In this document: piece after piece, positions 42,310-53,967 of the stretch
How positions within the stretch are numbered: the stretch's first letter is position 1
Layout: each line of letters starts with the position of its first letter
Source: Lobosporangium transversale
Taxonomy: Eukaryota; Mortierellomycota; Mortierellomycetes; Mortierellales; Mortierellaceae
Length of the DNA: 64,000 nucleotides
Reading direction: 5' to 3'
NCBI RefSeq assembly: GCF_002105155.1
Contig: NW_019029016.1
Location: forward strand, 62,001 to 126,000
Notes under the pieces: model-generated
What the model was told of the DNA's origin: nothing
Database searches by the model: none
Seen by the model: the letters and a program-made list of their open reading frames with translations, nothing else
Translations under genes and position numbers: made by a program

Positions 42310-43275
42310 CTAGCCTAGAGTGCTCATGGACATGTTGTTGGAGGTGGCACTCGACAAACGGTAGTGCTTCTCGAAGACTTTCGGGGACGACCAATTCCCC
42401 TGCACCATGATATCAGCCACTGGTACGCCTGCTATAGCCGCGAGCGTAGAACCTAAGGCTCGGAGCTTAGGAGCTTTCTTGTCTCCTAAATCCATCAGCG
42501 AAGAAATCCTACTCATGTGGGAGCCAATAGTAGTCGCACGCGCCGGCTGGGTGTGGTCTTTCACAAATCTAATCAAAGGTACAATGCTTCTTGTTGGGTC
42601 CTTCGGATGAGGAGAGGTAGTGGAAGGACAAGACAGCCTGTCCAGGTAAGCGGTGTATGCGTCGACAGGGCATAGCTTCTTGTCAAAGTGAGAACCAATG
42701 GTCACATGCTTAATGATACGTTGTCCATCACTCTTCTCTTTTGGGAAAACAACAACAAGCTGAAGCTTCCCTAACACAAGCTTGGAGAGACTGACATCTA
42801 CACATCTGATGTCGTCTGGTCTCATGAAGCCACAGACGCCTAAGAGCCAACACAGCTTCCATGTAAGCTCCTCAAAAGGCAACTCCATATTTGCTGATGA
42901 CTGCCGAAAATGGTCCAAAACAGGTGTGATGTCAAAGTGACCAGACCTGGACTCAACGACACCTTCTTGCTTTCCAGCCTTGAGGAACTGGCGGTAGTAT
43001 TCATCTGATCGTACTCTCTCTGGGTCACGAAATAGGGCGAGGACAGCCGACTTCATGGTCATCAGCGTGGACCACTTCAAATTGCGAGCGACCCGCACGT
43101 AGTGTAGCCAGTTCACTACTGGGATCGCGGGGTTAATCCCTTGTTCGAACGAGCCCTCTTTCAGCCAAGTGACGAATTCAGCTTGATGCTTTTCGTACTC
43201 TCGCTTGGTGCTCTTGGATCCTTTGTGAGCACAGATAAACTCAGTCACCGCTGGCGAGAGGCCATCTATGAGCAT
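42310..43275 (-). CDS. DIRS tyrosine recombinase (family B, copy B2)
   Basis: 321 aa from the ATG at 43275. It differs from the B1 protein by one residue that I can see (SLSKLVL instead of SLSKIVL). All recombinase motifs are retained, with the terminal KHYR tyrosine. Confidence 0.9.
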   Translation of the reverse strand: MLIDGLSPAVTEFICAHKGSKSTKREYEKHQAEFVTWLKEGSFEQGINPAIPVVNWLHYVRVARNLKWSTLMTMKSAVLALFRDPERVRSDEYYRQFLKAGKQEGVVESRSGHFDITPVLDHFRQSSANMELPFEELTWKLCWLLGVCGFMRPDDIRCVDVSLSKLVLGKLQLVVVFPKEKSDGQRIIKHVTIGSHFDKKLCPVDAYTAYLDRLSCPSTTSPHPKDPTRSIVPLIRFVKDHTQPARATTIGSHMSRISSLMDLGDKKAPKLRALGSTLAAIAGVPVADIMVQGNWSSPKVFEKHYRLSSATSNNMSMSTLG

Positions 43276-45136
43276 CCTCGTCCTCTTACTCTCCACGCGG
43301 TAAGGCCCCAGTGTGGATTCTTGAGCAGGATGTGCGCGTCGTTTCCTGGTGGAGGGAGAACACATGTTCGTGGAATCGGTAAAGGGGGTTGGGTCGCCAT
43401 TGCCTGTATCTTCGGGAACCAAATCGCCGATGGCCAAAATGGAGTAATTATGGTCGCTTCCAGGCCTTCCTGGTCTAGCTTCTGCAGGATCCTTGGAAGT
43501 AAGTTCCATGGAGGACAGATGTAAAGGTTGCCCAAGTGGCTCCACTTGTGTCTCAGCGCATCGAAGTCCACTGCCAAAGGATGAGGTTTCCATGTCATGA
43601 ACTGAGGAAGCTGGTTGTTGCTGGGCGATGCAAAGAGGTCTATCCGATGAGGCCCCCACTGCTGGTCTAGACGACGGAAAAATGACGGGTCCAGCCTCCA
43701 TTCGAGCTGCGCTTGCATCCGGCGTGATGGTGCATCTGCTGGATTGAATACTGAAGGTACATATGTGGTCCTGAGTCTTGTGCCTGTTGCTAGACAATGC
43801 TTCCATATTTTGTCCGCCAGGTCCATCAGAGGTTGTGAACGAGTTCCGCCGAACCGGTTGATGTAAGCGATGGTGGTTGTGTTGTCGATTACTAGGTTGA
43901 GCATCCTCCCTTGTGTTTGCGGTAGAGTGACTGCGTAGTACACGGTTAGTAACTCTTTTAAATTGATGTGTTGGTGGCGTATGTTTGGTGGCCATAGCCC
44001 TGTCCAAGTGCGCTGCCCTATGACGATCCCCCAGCCTTGGTCGGAGGCGTCTGTGTACACGTCCATCTGAGTTGGCGACTGAATCCATGACGTCCCGTTC
44101 CACTCCTTGAGTTGGTGTGTCCACCAATCCAGATCGGCTCGAGCTCTGTCGTCCAGTGAGATCGTCGCTTCCCAAGATGACCCCTGATGGCTGAGCGCTC
44201 TGTTCTTCAATGCCAGAAGATGCCGCGTCATTAGACGAGCTGGAAATACTGCTGCTGTCGTCGCCATGGCTTTCCCTATGAACGTAGCCAAGTTGCGAAC
44301 CGTCGTCCATCCCTTGCTGAGCATCTTCGCTGCTTCTCGCCGTATGTCCCTGACCTTGGACTTCGGTACCGAGAGGGTCATGTCGGTGGTGTTGATGGTG
44401 AAACCCAGATGATCTAGACATTTCGTTGGCATCAGAGAGGATTTCTCCTTGTTGATGAGGAATCCAAGAGACTTGAGTTTGTCCAGGACAAGATTCGTGT
44501 GCTCTTCTGCTTGGGCTTTGGAGCTGGCCATGATCAACAGATCGTCGATGTAAGCTGTCAGCCGTATTCCTCGACGCCTCGCCCATCTCAACACCGGGCG
44601 TAGGACCTTCGTGAAGACTAACGGCGACAGTGACATCCCGAAAGGTAGAGTGCGAAACTGATACAGCTGACCCTTCCACTGAAACTGAAGGTAAGGACGA
44701 AAATGTGGATGAATCAGCACATGAAGGAAAGCATCTTTGAGATCGATGCTCGTCAAATAATCGTTCTTCTGAAGGGTATTGCATACTACCTGAATCGTCT
44801 CCATCTTGAACGAGTCTGTGATGATAAATTGATTGAGAGGACGTAGGTTGAGGACAGGCCGGAGGTCCCCTGTCTTCTTGGGGATAGTAAACAAACGACT
44901 CTGGAAACCAGGTCCCGAAGCGTGCTCTATGGCTTTTTTGGCCAGAAGTGCGATCACTTCGTTCTCTATCGCCAGTGTCTCCTCCTTGGATAGATGCGGG
45001 GAAAGGGCTCTTGATGTGTGTGTTATTGGAGGTTGTCTGTGGAAGGGAATCTGAAAACCGTTTCCAATCACGGAGCGGACCCACCTGTCGTCCGTGAGGA
45101 GCCTCCAAGCCCTCGAGTAGAGGTGCAGACGGCCTC
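43266..45136 (-). CDS. DIRS reverse transcriptase/RNase H polyprotein (family B, copy B2)
   Basis: Same as B1 with a few substitutions, for example MASSKAQ for MANSKAQ after YIDDLL and PPGNDAH for PPGSDAH. RT and RNase H catalytic motifs are intact. As in B1, there is no ATG at the conserved N-terminus, and the frame lies at -1 to gag. Confidence 0.9.
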
Positions 45137-46066
45137 CTACTGGCTCTTGTTGGCGCTGCCGCGTCCCCGTCCACGGCTGCCTCTGTAAAAATACTGTCCC
45201 TGCTGGTTGTTATGCATGGGCTCTCCATACCCGTAAGTGAGCTGAGGAGGTGTGGCTTGTTGTGCTTGATGATGATTCGCTGGTGAATAAGGTTGCGATT
45301 GTGATGGAAATTGCTGGAACTGTTGCTGCTGGTGGGGGTACATGTTAAAGTAAATACCCCTGCTGCGAGAACCGGAATTGCGACCGGATCCTCTGTTTTG
45401 CAAAGCTGTCTTGCGAGGCTTGCTGGCCTCCTGGTACTCCTCAGCAGCTTTAATTCGGGCTGCAATATCATCTTTAGTGATAGTTGCAGTCTTTTCATGA
45501 TCAGGGGCTGGCTTGAGACCCTTTGCGTACACAAAATTATCCATGCGCAGATCGGTGATTTGGCGTGCTGTAACGGCCAGATGAGATCGCATGACATGCC
45601 CAAAATCTGCGACGATCTGCCGTAATGCAGGATCGTGCACTTTGTGAAAGTATTCTGCCAGGAATTCGTCCAAGGGTCGCGTAGCGTGGGCCTGACGTTC
45701 CTGTAGTTGGGATAACCACTTGTCCACTCGTTGAAAAGAAGTGGTCTCCTGAGGCCAAGGCAACTCAAGAGAGGGCGCTTTGTACTGCTGATCTGGGTTC
45801 TTGGGATAGAGGACGTACTCGGTGAGGATGTTATCGTCGCCAGAGTTGTCCGGGGGACGGAAGAAATGAGAGCCGTCAAGGGAAGGTACAGCCGCTTTGA
45901 GGGTATCAGAGAGGACAAGTATCTTGGCCTGTGGGCGATCAATGGTGATGGGGGAAGGGGAAGAGGAGGAAGGGTTGGCCTGCGTAAGGGCAGCCACCTG
46001 CTGACGAAGAGTGTTGATTTCATGAAGGAGTGCATTATGAGTGTTGTCGGTAGAATTGTCGCTCAT
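45137..46066 (-). CDS. DIRS gag-like protein (family B, copy B2)
   Basis: 309 aa from the ATG at 46066. The sequence appears identical to the B1 protein: helical N-terminus, PLDEFLAEYFHKV, Gln-rich region and RGRGRGS tail. Confidence 0.8.
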   Translation of the reverse strand: MSDNSTDNTHNALLHEINTLRQQVAALTQANPSSSSPSPITIDRPQAKILVLSDTLKAAVPSLDGSHFFRPPDNSGDDNILTEYVLYPKNPDQQYKAPSLELPWPQETTSFQRVDKWLSQLQERQAHATRPLDEFLAEYFHKVHDPALRQIVADFGHVMRSHLAVTARQITDLRMDNFVYAKGLKPAPDHEKTATITKDDIAARIKAAEEYQEASKPRKTALQNRGSGRNSGSRSRGIYFNMYPHQQQQFQQFPSQSQPYSPANHHQAQQATPPQLTYGYGEPMHNNQQGQYFYRGSRGRGRGSANKSQ

Positions 46067-46241
46067 TGGAACGAATAGATAATAGTCTGCAACGGATGAG
46101 TTCCAGGAGCGACGAGAAGAAAGATGTAGATCAGAGTTGCAGGGCAGAGGGATCTTTTTATTTAGTTTATTTTTCTTTATTTCTCGTCGGATTTTCAATG
46201 AAGAAAGGTGACACACATACGGACATGGTACCGTAGACAAT

Positions 46242-46979
46242 GTGCTTTAAAAGACACGACTTACACTCTTCCTTCGTCTGTCACAAAATCTAGAACGAAT
46301 TTGCTCCAGATTTTTATGCGCGCTAAATGCACGTCACACCATACGATAAGTGTCAGTAAAGGAGGTTGGAATCGTGCTGGCCCTGGAGACTTGGGATCCG
46401 AGATATTTATTCTTTATTTATTACTTTATCTTGTGTTTTTTTGTGAGGGGGGTGAGCCTAGGCGGCTGATGTGATATGGAGGGCTAAAGTTCTTTGATTT
46501 CATGATAGTAGGATCCATTGAGTGAAGTGCATGAAATGGAGGAATAATGGAATGAAGGAGTTAAAGAAACCGATGAATCATATAATGCGTAATGCTCAGC
46601 ATGAACCCATTCAGTGTGAAATTGGAACACGAATCGAGATAGAGAATAGGGGGTCTCCTAGCGGAAAACCTCTTTATTTGCAAATCGAGGAAAATCTGGA
46701 ACAAATCTGTTCTGGAAACAGACGAAGGGACAATTTTAATCACAAAAAAAAAAAGAAAGTCTTCTTGGTAGAGTGGTATCGAGTAAAAAAAAAAAGTGTC
46801 GGAGGAGGTATCGAGTTAAAAAAAAGTGAGTGGACACTAATTTTTTTATACCACTTATTTTTTTTTTTTTGACAACGAGAACCTTAGAGTCTCTTCTTGT
46901 CTTCCTCTCTCCTCTTGTCACTTCCCACTGCCTGTCTTTCTCTTTCTTCTTGTCATGAGTCCTTGCCACAACTTCGTTA
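46242..46979. other. Spacer with weak inverted ends
   Basis: No gene supported. Segments at about 46273-46310 and 46697-46735 resemble each other in inverted orientation (CTTCGTCTGT, and CCAGATTTT), possibly ends of a short nonautonomous element of about 460 bp. A-rich and T-rich tracts lie at 46743-46870. Confidence 0.3.
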
Positions 46980-47860
46980 ATGAGGAAGAGTGCTTCACTC
47001 TTTGAATTTAAGATTAACGTCCCTGATAACAAATGGCTTGTAATATGGCAAGCCTGAGGTGTCCGTTCCCACGCAAGATTCAATTGCTCACTCGTTGACT
47101 CTGTCATTTCCGTGAAGGTTTTTTTATTGATAGCTTTCGTAAATGGCGAGTGGTGGAGGATTCCCTCAATTGATGGAGGAGCTGCATCACGTTGTTCGCT
47201 CTCCTGTATTTCCCATGGAGGTAAGTATCCAAGAACATGGGCAGATTTATTAACCAAAGCATGAACAGGCGCTATTGGAAGTGAACCATAGGCTGTTCCA
47301 GAGACAAGAGCATCAAACTCACATCCAGGGATGGAAATCCCCATGGGATATTGTCTGATTCTGTCAGAATAATACATCTTTTGCATTTTCCGTTCTGATG
47401 ATTCCAGTCCACATGCATGTATTAGAGCCTCGTTAGAAGGGTGCCAAGCCTGAGATGGCCGAGCTAACTGAAAGGGTGTGACAGGGTGGGCGTCTGAATC
47501 TCTTTTGGATTCATGTCATACGTGACACGCTTTGGATTCCAACTAATGCTTTCGGAAGCCAGGTTTCGTCCCAAATCTGGCTCTACACCCCTTGCGGTGG
47601 ATTGCCCATCACTGTCTCTTCTTATAATCACACACTTTCCCAAGGACAACAACACCATCAATGGTGTGACAATCAAGGGATCGTGAGACTTCGAAAAGAC
47701 TCAAATGTTTTGTGTCCGAACAATAATCACAAACGATCTTCTCAATCTCCTTATCATCCAGAGCATCATCTTCTGATACAGTTGAGTTCTCGTTGCTTCG
47801 TTTCTTTGAGTAACGCCTAAAGAGAAATAAAAGACTGAATGTTGGCGCATGGACAACAAA
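46980..47860 (-). pseudogene. Decayed paralog of the C2H2-type zinc-finger gene
   Basis: The minus strand reads a CDYC-containing segment (EIEKIVCDYCSDTKHL, about 47730), then a frame with at least three in-frame stops (47480-47610). The frame is open from about 47490 to 46736: KMQKMYYSDRIRQYPMGI, SIEGILHHSPFTKAINKKTF, EMTESTSEQLNLAWERTP. The last two blocks align with the C-terminus of 31258-32115. Codons past about 46990 run into low-complexity DNA and are probably not original coding sequence. Confidence 0.5.
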
Positions 47861-48087
47861 AAAAAAAAAAAAATCCGCGTGGAACAAGCTGCTAGACGAC
47901 AGGAAGGATTTCTTACATCGAATTAGTCATGTTTTTTGACTACGGCAGCAAGAGGACAACAGTGGTTGCAGGGAAAGAAATTAAAAGGAGCGTAAAAAAA
48001 AAGGAAAGAAAAGAAAAAAGAGAGAAGAGGGACAAATAAAAAAAATAAAACAGCAACGGACAAGCCAAGAAAATAAAAATTACACTT

Positions 48088-49370
48088 CTAAACATTATCC
48101 TCCCCAATCGCCTGAACTTTGCCCTGTGCTCCATTCATGGGCCCTTGTGCCACTGAGAGATTCGAAATTACCATGATAGACGCCCCTACCCACAAAGTTA
48201 ACTTCGTCTGCAATCCTGTCTCTGTCTGCACCCAGTTTTTATTCACTGTTGCTGTGCCGGACCTGTCAATTGCTAAGATTTCCATTCTTTCCTCTACATA
48301 CAAATTTCGTTCAACTTGGTAACAGTTTCCACGTGGCTCGCCAGCGCAACCGTGTTCATCTCCGGCATCTCAATGGCATTTGCCAAGGCTAGGTCGAGCG
48401 TCCTTGCCTCTAGGAGCTCCTTAATCTCTTTCCATTCCCGATGTCCCCGTGGCCCTTCGTCGTACAATTGTTAAAAAGTTAAAAAATCGTCCATCACCCA
48501 TTTCGTAATTCGAGTCTTTCAAATTTATTAAACAACTCCTCGCTTGCCCAGAGCCATTTCGTTTCCTCATCCCTATCACCCCTCGTTTATTTCTTTACGC
48601 CTTCGTACCACGGGAGCAAGCTGAGCAAAGTCTCCAAATAACATACATGCATACCCATCAAACGCTACCCCTGCACTTGCTCTTGGACATACCTGCTGTA
48701 GTGTATTATTCGTCGCTTCAAATATGTCGCTCGATATCATTGAAGCTTCATCCACAACAAAAAATGCCTCCCGTCCTCGATTGCGGATGCAGTATATGTT
48801 CCAGTCCATCTCAAACGCATTTGGGGCCACCACAGCTTCGACTCCTCCTCCTCCTCCTTGCGCTGCCGCTCCAAAAAATCTATAGATTGTCATCCCTCCG
48901 ACATTGACAGCCGCTACCCCCGATGGCGCCAACACCACTGGTTCGAATCTAGTACCTACCTTTAACCGATGCATCAGTACCTTCAACACACTGGACCTTC
49001 CAGTTCCTGCTGACCCTGTCACCAAAACCAGTCCCGCATCCCGCAAAATGACTTCAATAACATCCAGTTGTTCTTCATTCAACATTATGGTTGGCATCAT
49101 TGCGTGTTGACCCCCCACTGGCCTTACAACATCCCCTGCAGCCTATGTCTGCTCCAAAAAATTCAGTGACAGCACAAATTCCTCAAATACTCGCTCTGGC
49201 AGTACTCGAGCCGCCAGATCAAAAAAACTCTTTCCCATGTCCTTCTGCAGCCATTCGGCGCTGTCCAAACGCGTAGCCCAATGTAGCTCCAGTAAATGCA
49301 CGGCTGTATCCTGAAGAGTGTTCTTATGTCCAGGATAAATCCGGCTTTGAACTCGCTCAATAGCTAAAAT
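48088..49370 (-). pseudogene. PIF1-like helicase, decayed
   Basis: Minus strand. An upstream open segment (about 49320-49150) reads LAARVLPERVFEEFVLSLNF and ends at a TAG, then continues in frame as GQHAMMPTIMLNEEQLDVIE. The Walker A is GSAGTGRSS, with Arg in place of the essential Lys; Walker B is FFVVDEASM, and a LFGDFAQLAPV motif follows. The frame is lost at about 48576. Further segments in other frames are EETKWLWASEELFNKF, LYDEGPRGHREWKEIKELLE and the C-terminal LWVGASIMVISNLSV with NGAQGKV. It may be a host PIF1 paralog or derive from a Helitron-like element. Confidence 0.7.
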
Positions 49371-50086
49371 ATTTTATTTCCTGAAAATTTCCTCACCAAT
49401 AAAAGATAAAATTACTATTTCCCCCGCATCTGTAAAAAGCATATCAACACTTATCGACAATCGCGTTTACTTAATGGGACTCATGGACACTGCTGTAAAT
49501 AATAATATGAAATATTAAAACATCTTTGTTTTAATAATTGCTTATGCCTTAGGCACCATAGGCTTCTTCTGACTCCTCTATCTCTCTGATCCTTTTTCAA
49601 TTTGAGTCCTTTTTCGGCTATATTCATATCCACTAGAGTATATTAGATTCCTTGTCAGGTTCTTGCTCATTTTTCCAAATGCCTATTTTCATTCAGCTAA
49701 CCACACTAATTTATTATCCCGAATATAATATATTTTTTTCTTTTTTTAAAAAAGGGTTTATTTGGAATAAATTGTTCGCACCTCCAAGAAACAAGCACCG
49801 TGAGAAACACCGCTACACTCACCTCATCTCTATGATATGGGGGCCAGTAATGAGAAGATAGATTTTCTTTTTTTGAATGAAGCAATATAACTATTTCTGT
49901 GTCAACACCTTTTAGAGCTGCCAGCGAGACTCTACGACGGGTCTGGTTTTTTTTTTGGTGTTTTGTGAAGACTAAGGTTAAAATTTACTTGCTCCTCAGG
50001 TGGCAACGACCCCAGTGTTTTTCCAAACTTTACATTGACCTCAATATTATTCTCCATGATAGTCTAGTGGGAAGGAAGCGAAGGTG
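49371..50086. other. AT-rich spacer, no gene seen
   Basis: No supported feature. Confidence 0.45.
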
Positions 50087-50801
50087 TCAGTTAAAGCAAG
50101 CATATAGGGGCAAGCGAAGCAAATCGGAAACTACCTTGATCGTAAGACAAAATTTTAAATGCAGAAGAATTTTCGCAAGATAAGCATATTTGGAGAGGTG
50201 GTATTTCTCGTGGAGAATATTTATCACAATGAACTCATTCGAATCCTTAATGCTTGTTGTGTATACTGACAGGTAATGTCCTACGGATAGAGACGATAAT
50301 TTAATAGGTAGGTCTGCACATTGAATTACTAAAAAAAAAAAAAAAAAAAAAAAAAAACTGTCAAAAGGAACATACCAAACACAATAACAACAATAACACA
50401 ATACTCCTTCGCGATTTCGAATGAGCCCGTAGTGTTGTAGAAACGCTCTAGTAGGGCGTCAGCAGCATTTCGGAACGATTTTTCTTTGTCCTCAGCATGT
50501 TTGGCATGATCGGTACAGGCAGGAGAGCCAACGTTCTCAAAAATAATATCAACATGGCCATCCATAGCTACATAGTAAGCATCCACGTTTGTTCCCTTAG
50601 TATGCGTTTTGTCTCTGACAAGGGCGCGGCGCCACGACGAAGGTATGAAATGATTTTCATTTGAGAAGCCTTTCGATATTAGTCCTGAAACGCCAGTCTG
50701 CAGTGTCGTGAAGTCAGGAAGCACCCAATAGGACGTGTATGTATTCTCATCGGCTTGTGGGTTTAGCCCATAGCGAAGGAGTTTCAACCTATGAAAATTT
50801 T

Positions 50802-50834
<33 letters not shown>

Positions 50835-52396
50835 AGGTCAATTTATGTCCTGGTTCTTGAATAGATAGATATTGCTCTTGATAAACCTCACCTGTCATAG
50901 AGCAAGTCATTGATCCAGGGTTCCCAGAAAGGATCATTGCGGATGTTTTGAATAACTGTTTCGGCATCTCGCCCATTGTTAGATTGGAACCAAACAGTGG
51001 CCTCATTGTATAAATCCTGGTTGATAACACTCAACTTGAAGTTATTCAGTTCAGTAGCGTGATGGAATACTGCCTCCAAACTAAAATGCAGGTAGAGAGT
51101 TAGTGAATTAGTAATTGAATATAATTAAAGGATATAATATCAAACGGTGCTCATCATACTCTTTAACTTGAGGAACCTCCTCAAAGTATCTTTGATTTGA
51201 TCTCGGTGGGGTTCTTGGAATTGATATCAATATGCCATCATTACCGTCATCATCAATATTGTTGCTGTTGTCGATGCATCTACTATCCTCATGGGAATTC
51301 GTAGACTTTCGATTGTCACGCCGTTGTGATGCCACATCCTTGCCTACAGATCCACATAACAGCAGATAGAACAGTCGTGAAAGGTCAGAACATAATATCA
51401 AAAGTAGCAACATAAAACATTCTCACATGTACCTGCGTGGTCTTTCTCATCATGAGATCTCAGTTCGTCCTCCAGCTCAATCCTTTGTCTTTTGTTAATA
51501 ACCTGATCAGCCACATCGTGTACTGAGCTACGACCCTTTAAAAGTTTACGTAGTGATTGTTGTTGCTGGAAAAACTCTGATTCATATGTGACATCAATGC
51601 GATTTTCCCAATCACTGTCCATTCTTTTGGCAGTATCACGTAGCACCTGATGTTGGCTATGACGGAAAGCAGCTCTAGCAGTTCCCCATTCTTGCCTGAC
51701 ACGGGCTCGACCAATTAGACGTCCTTTTGACCAAACTAAGAAATTTGGATAATTGAATTCTTGGGGACGACTGCAGGCCAGAAAGTACTCCTTCGATGAC
51801 AGGTTTTCAAGACTCTCACGCCATGACTCTTTCACCTTCTTATTTGGCGACATATTCCTACTCCTATTATAGTTTAAAATGAAACAGTAGTTACTGATGA
51901 CATTTAAAATAATACTGATCAATTGAATTAAAGAAGAACGTAGAGTCTCAATATCTGACAGGTTAAGCTCAACGGTGTCAGAATACCAGGAACCTCCGAC
52001 AAGGCATCTGTAATGAAACTCTTGCAATAATGAGTCTCATTCACAGCGTTGTAATCCATCAGAGAAATTCTTGCAGTGATGAAATCACATTCGGAGCTTC
52101 AAAGTTACGACCACAACCCTGCGCGTCGGAGGACACACACTCAATGTCTTTAAAGCATGCAGTTAGGATCAGCCTGACTACATGGCAAGGAGTGGAGGCA
52201 GAGTGACTGTACACTATCCAACAGCCTTTGCTCGAGGGTGTTGGAATGTCATGTACTCTAAACGACATGCAGCACAGAACCTCTAGCTAAAATGAGGAAT
52301 CTGGGCAGTGTTGGAATGCAGAGCTGTAACATTTCCAACGTTGTCGTAAAGAGAAACGTCAGGCGTCACGAATGTTGATGACGCACCTGCAGACAT
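50087..52396 (-). pseudogene. Mucorales-type multi-exon gene of unknown function, 5' part frameshifted
   Basis: Exons whose frames join: 51853 (or upstream)-51433, 51343-51160, 51080-50892, 50788-50376 and 50328-50087, all with GT-AG introns; from the ATG at 51853 they give 482 aa. Recognisable segments: YFLACSRPQEFNYPNFLVWS, RLIGRARVRQEWGTA, NDPFWEPWINDLLYDR, YGLNPQADENTYTSYWVLPD and VDIIFENVGSP. I know this combination from a repeated Mucorales family; the later region is reminiscent of a nuclease-like fold, which is uncertain. Upstream, 52396-51854 carries the family's N-terminus (SLYDNVGNVTALHSNTAQIP; SHSASTPCHVVRLIL; NETHYCKSFITDALSEVPGI) in several frames, so about three indels disrupt it. 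Confidence 0.55.
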
Positions 52397-52478
52397 GGTG
52401 GTCAACCTAGTGATTACTGACCAAAGAACAGAACAAAATGAAAAAAAAAAAAAAAAAGTTGAAGACGCCCTACTGATT

Positions 52479-52521
<43 letters not shown>

Positions 52522-53044
52522 ATGTGCAGAGAAGAAAAAAAATAGTGTGAACAGGTACACAGAAGCGAGTGTCAATGGAGGCAATCAAAACGATATTCAA
52601 ACAATTAATTAAATCAAATCGTATAATTACACCTGAATTCTGTAAAACATGCTATCTACGTCATATTTTCTGTAAAAATCGGCACTAATTACAATTCAGG
52701 CGACAATGAACAGAAAGAATTTTTTTTATGGAGTTTGTTCAAAGTGTCTACCTTAAATGATTCGTCTTGATTGCTTGGAAATTACGTGCCCGAGAATGAG
52801 AAAGAAGAGATGGAGAAATTCTAGCTAAGCTTGTCGCTCTTTTTGGTTACATATTTTCGATTACAAGAGTTACGTTAAGTAAAGTAAACCATTTAAAAAG
52901 AGTGACAAGCTCGACTCCCAGTCTGAGGTCGAAGCCACGTGCAGCGAATGAACGTGTGAGTGTCATTATGTCGACTGGCATGAGGACTAAAAAAAATTAT
53001 TTCCCTGAAAATTTCTTGCCGATCACTATTGCCTGCATTATTTC
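52397..53044. other. Spacer with a (GA)n microsatellite
   Basis: No gene. A (AG)n run at about 52482-52518. Confidence 0.5.
52482..52518. repeat. (AG)n microsatellite
   Basis: About 18 uninterrupted AG units. Confidence 0.9.
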
Positions 53045-53615
53045 TAGCGAAATAGCCGGGGACCATGGCGAAGCCACGGTCGGCTCTTGCCTCGTTAGAA
53101 AACTCAATGCTTTGCCTCGTGAAGATAAAAAAAGAAATAGTCTGCAACAACTAAGGTTTTTATTTCGACATAGATGAAATCAATAAACTCATGTAGGTCT
53201 TTGGCCTTTACTACTGCAAAAAGCTGTGTGTAAACCGCGTATTTTTTTTTTAACGAAAAAAAGTAAAGTGCAGACACATACCAAACTAAGATACAAACCA
53301 ACATACAAAAAATAAAAAACGATCAAGAAGGTAAATATCTGGTAATCACAGCATTAGATGGAAAAACGACAGCGAAGAGACAACATGGTAAATGACGCTC
53401 AAAAGGTGATGTACCTAAAAGCATCTTTGAAGATAATGTTCCGCGTGTATGTTCCAGCCTTTTCTCTTACCTTGCCGTTCATGATAAGTGCCTTTAGATT
53501 ATTTAGGTTTGAGAGATGACCATGACTGAAAGCATCTTGGGGAAGATAAACACCGACATGTTTGAGCGTCTGTCACTCTCCAAAAAGCTCTACCAAGCGT
53601 GGATTATGCTCTCTA
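53045..53615 (-). mobile_element. Truncated Helitron 3' part, copy 2
   Basis: On the minus strand, 53615-53410 is similar to the 3' coding end of the Helitron at 53968-54180 (the region of DVFSHGHLYVALSRC). It is followed by noncoding DNA and a terminal hairpin CATGGCGAAGCCACGGTC at 53065-53082. Most of the element is missing. Confidence 0.65.
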
Positions 53616-53967
53616 TGAAGAATCAAATCTCCCTGGGATCCCCATCGTTATTCTATTTAGATAGAGCTGCAAATTAAATAAATACGAGCCGGAGACCGTG
53701 GCTTCGCCACGGCCTGCTCTTGCCTCGTAATAAAATTTAATGCTTACAACATAGTAAGTTATCTTTATCGTACAAAATAAAATACAAAAACAAAATAAAA
53801 TACAAAATATAAATACAAAATAAAATACAAAATATAAATGCAGGTAAAATACAAATAAGTGCTACAAATAACGTCAGATTGAATAACAATGGAGATGAGC
53901 TGAAAGTTGACGTGAATGACTTGGAGATGAAGAAGCAGCAGGATGTCTGAAAACCAAGATATTGTGA

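Larger units (their letters stand above)
41935..46241 (-). mobile_element. DIRS-like retrotransposon family B, copy B2, complete
   Basis: 4307 bp, colinear with B1 (2256-6566) and differing at few positions, including a 2-base change in a GT run in the left repeat. Ends match B1: ATGGTCTACTGAATGG on the left, GTAGACAAT on the right. Flanks differ from those of B1, so it is an independent insertion. All three genes are open. Confidence 0.92.
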
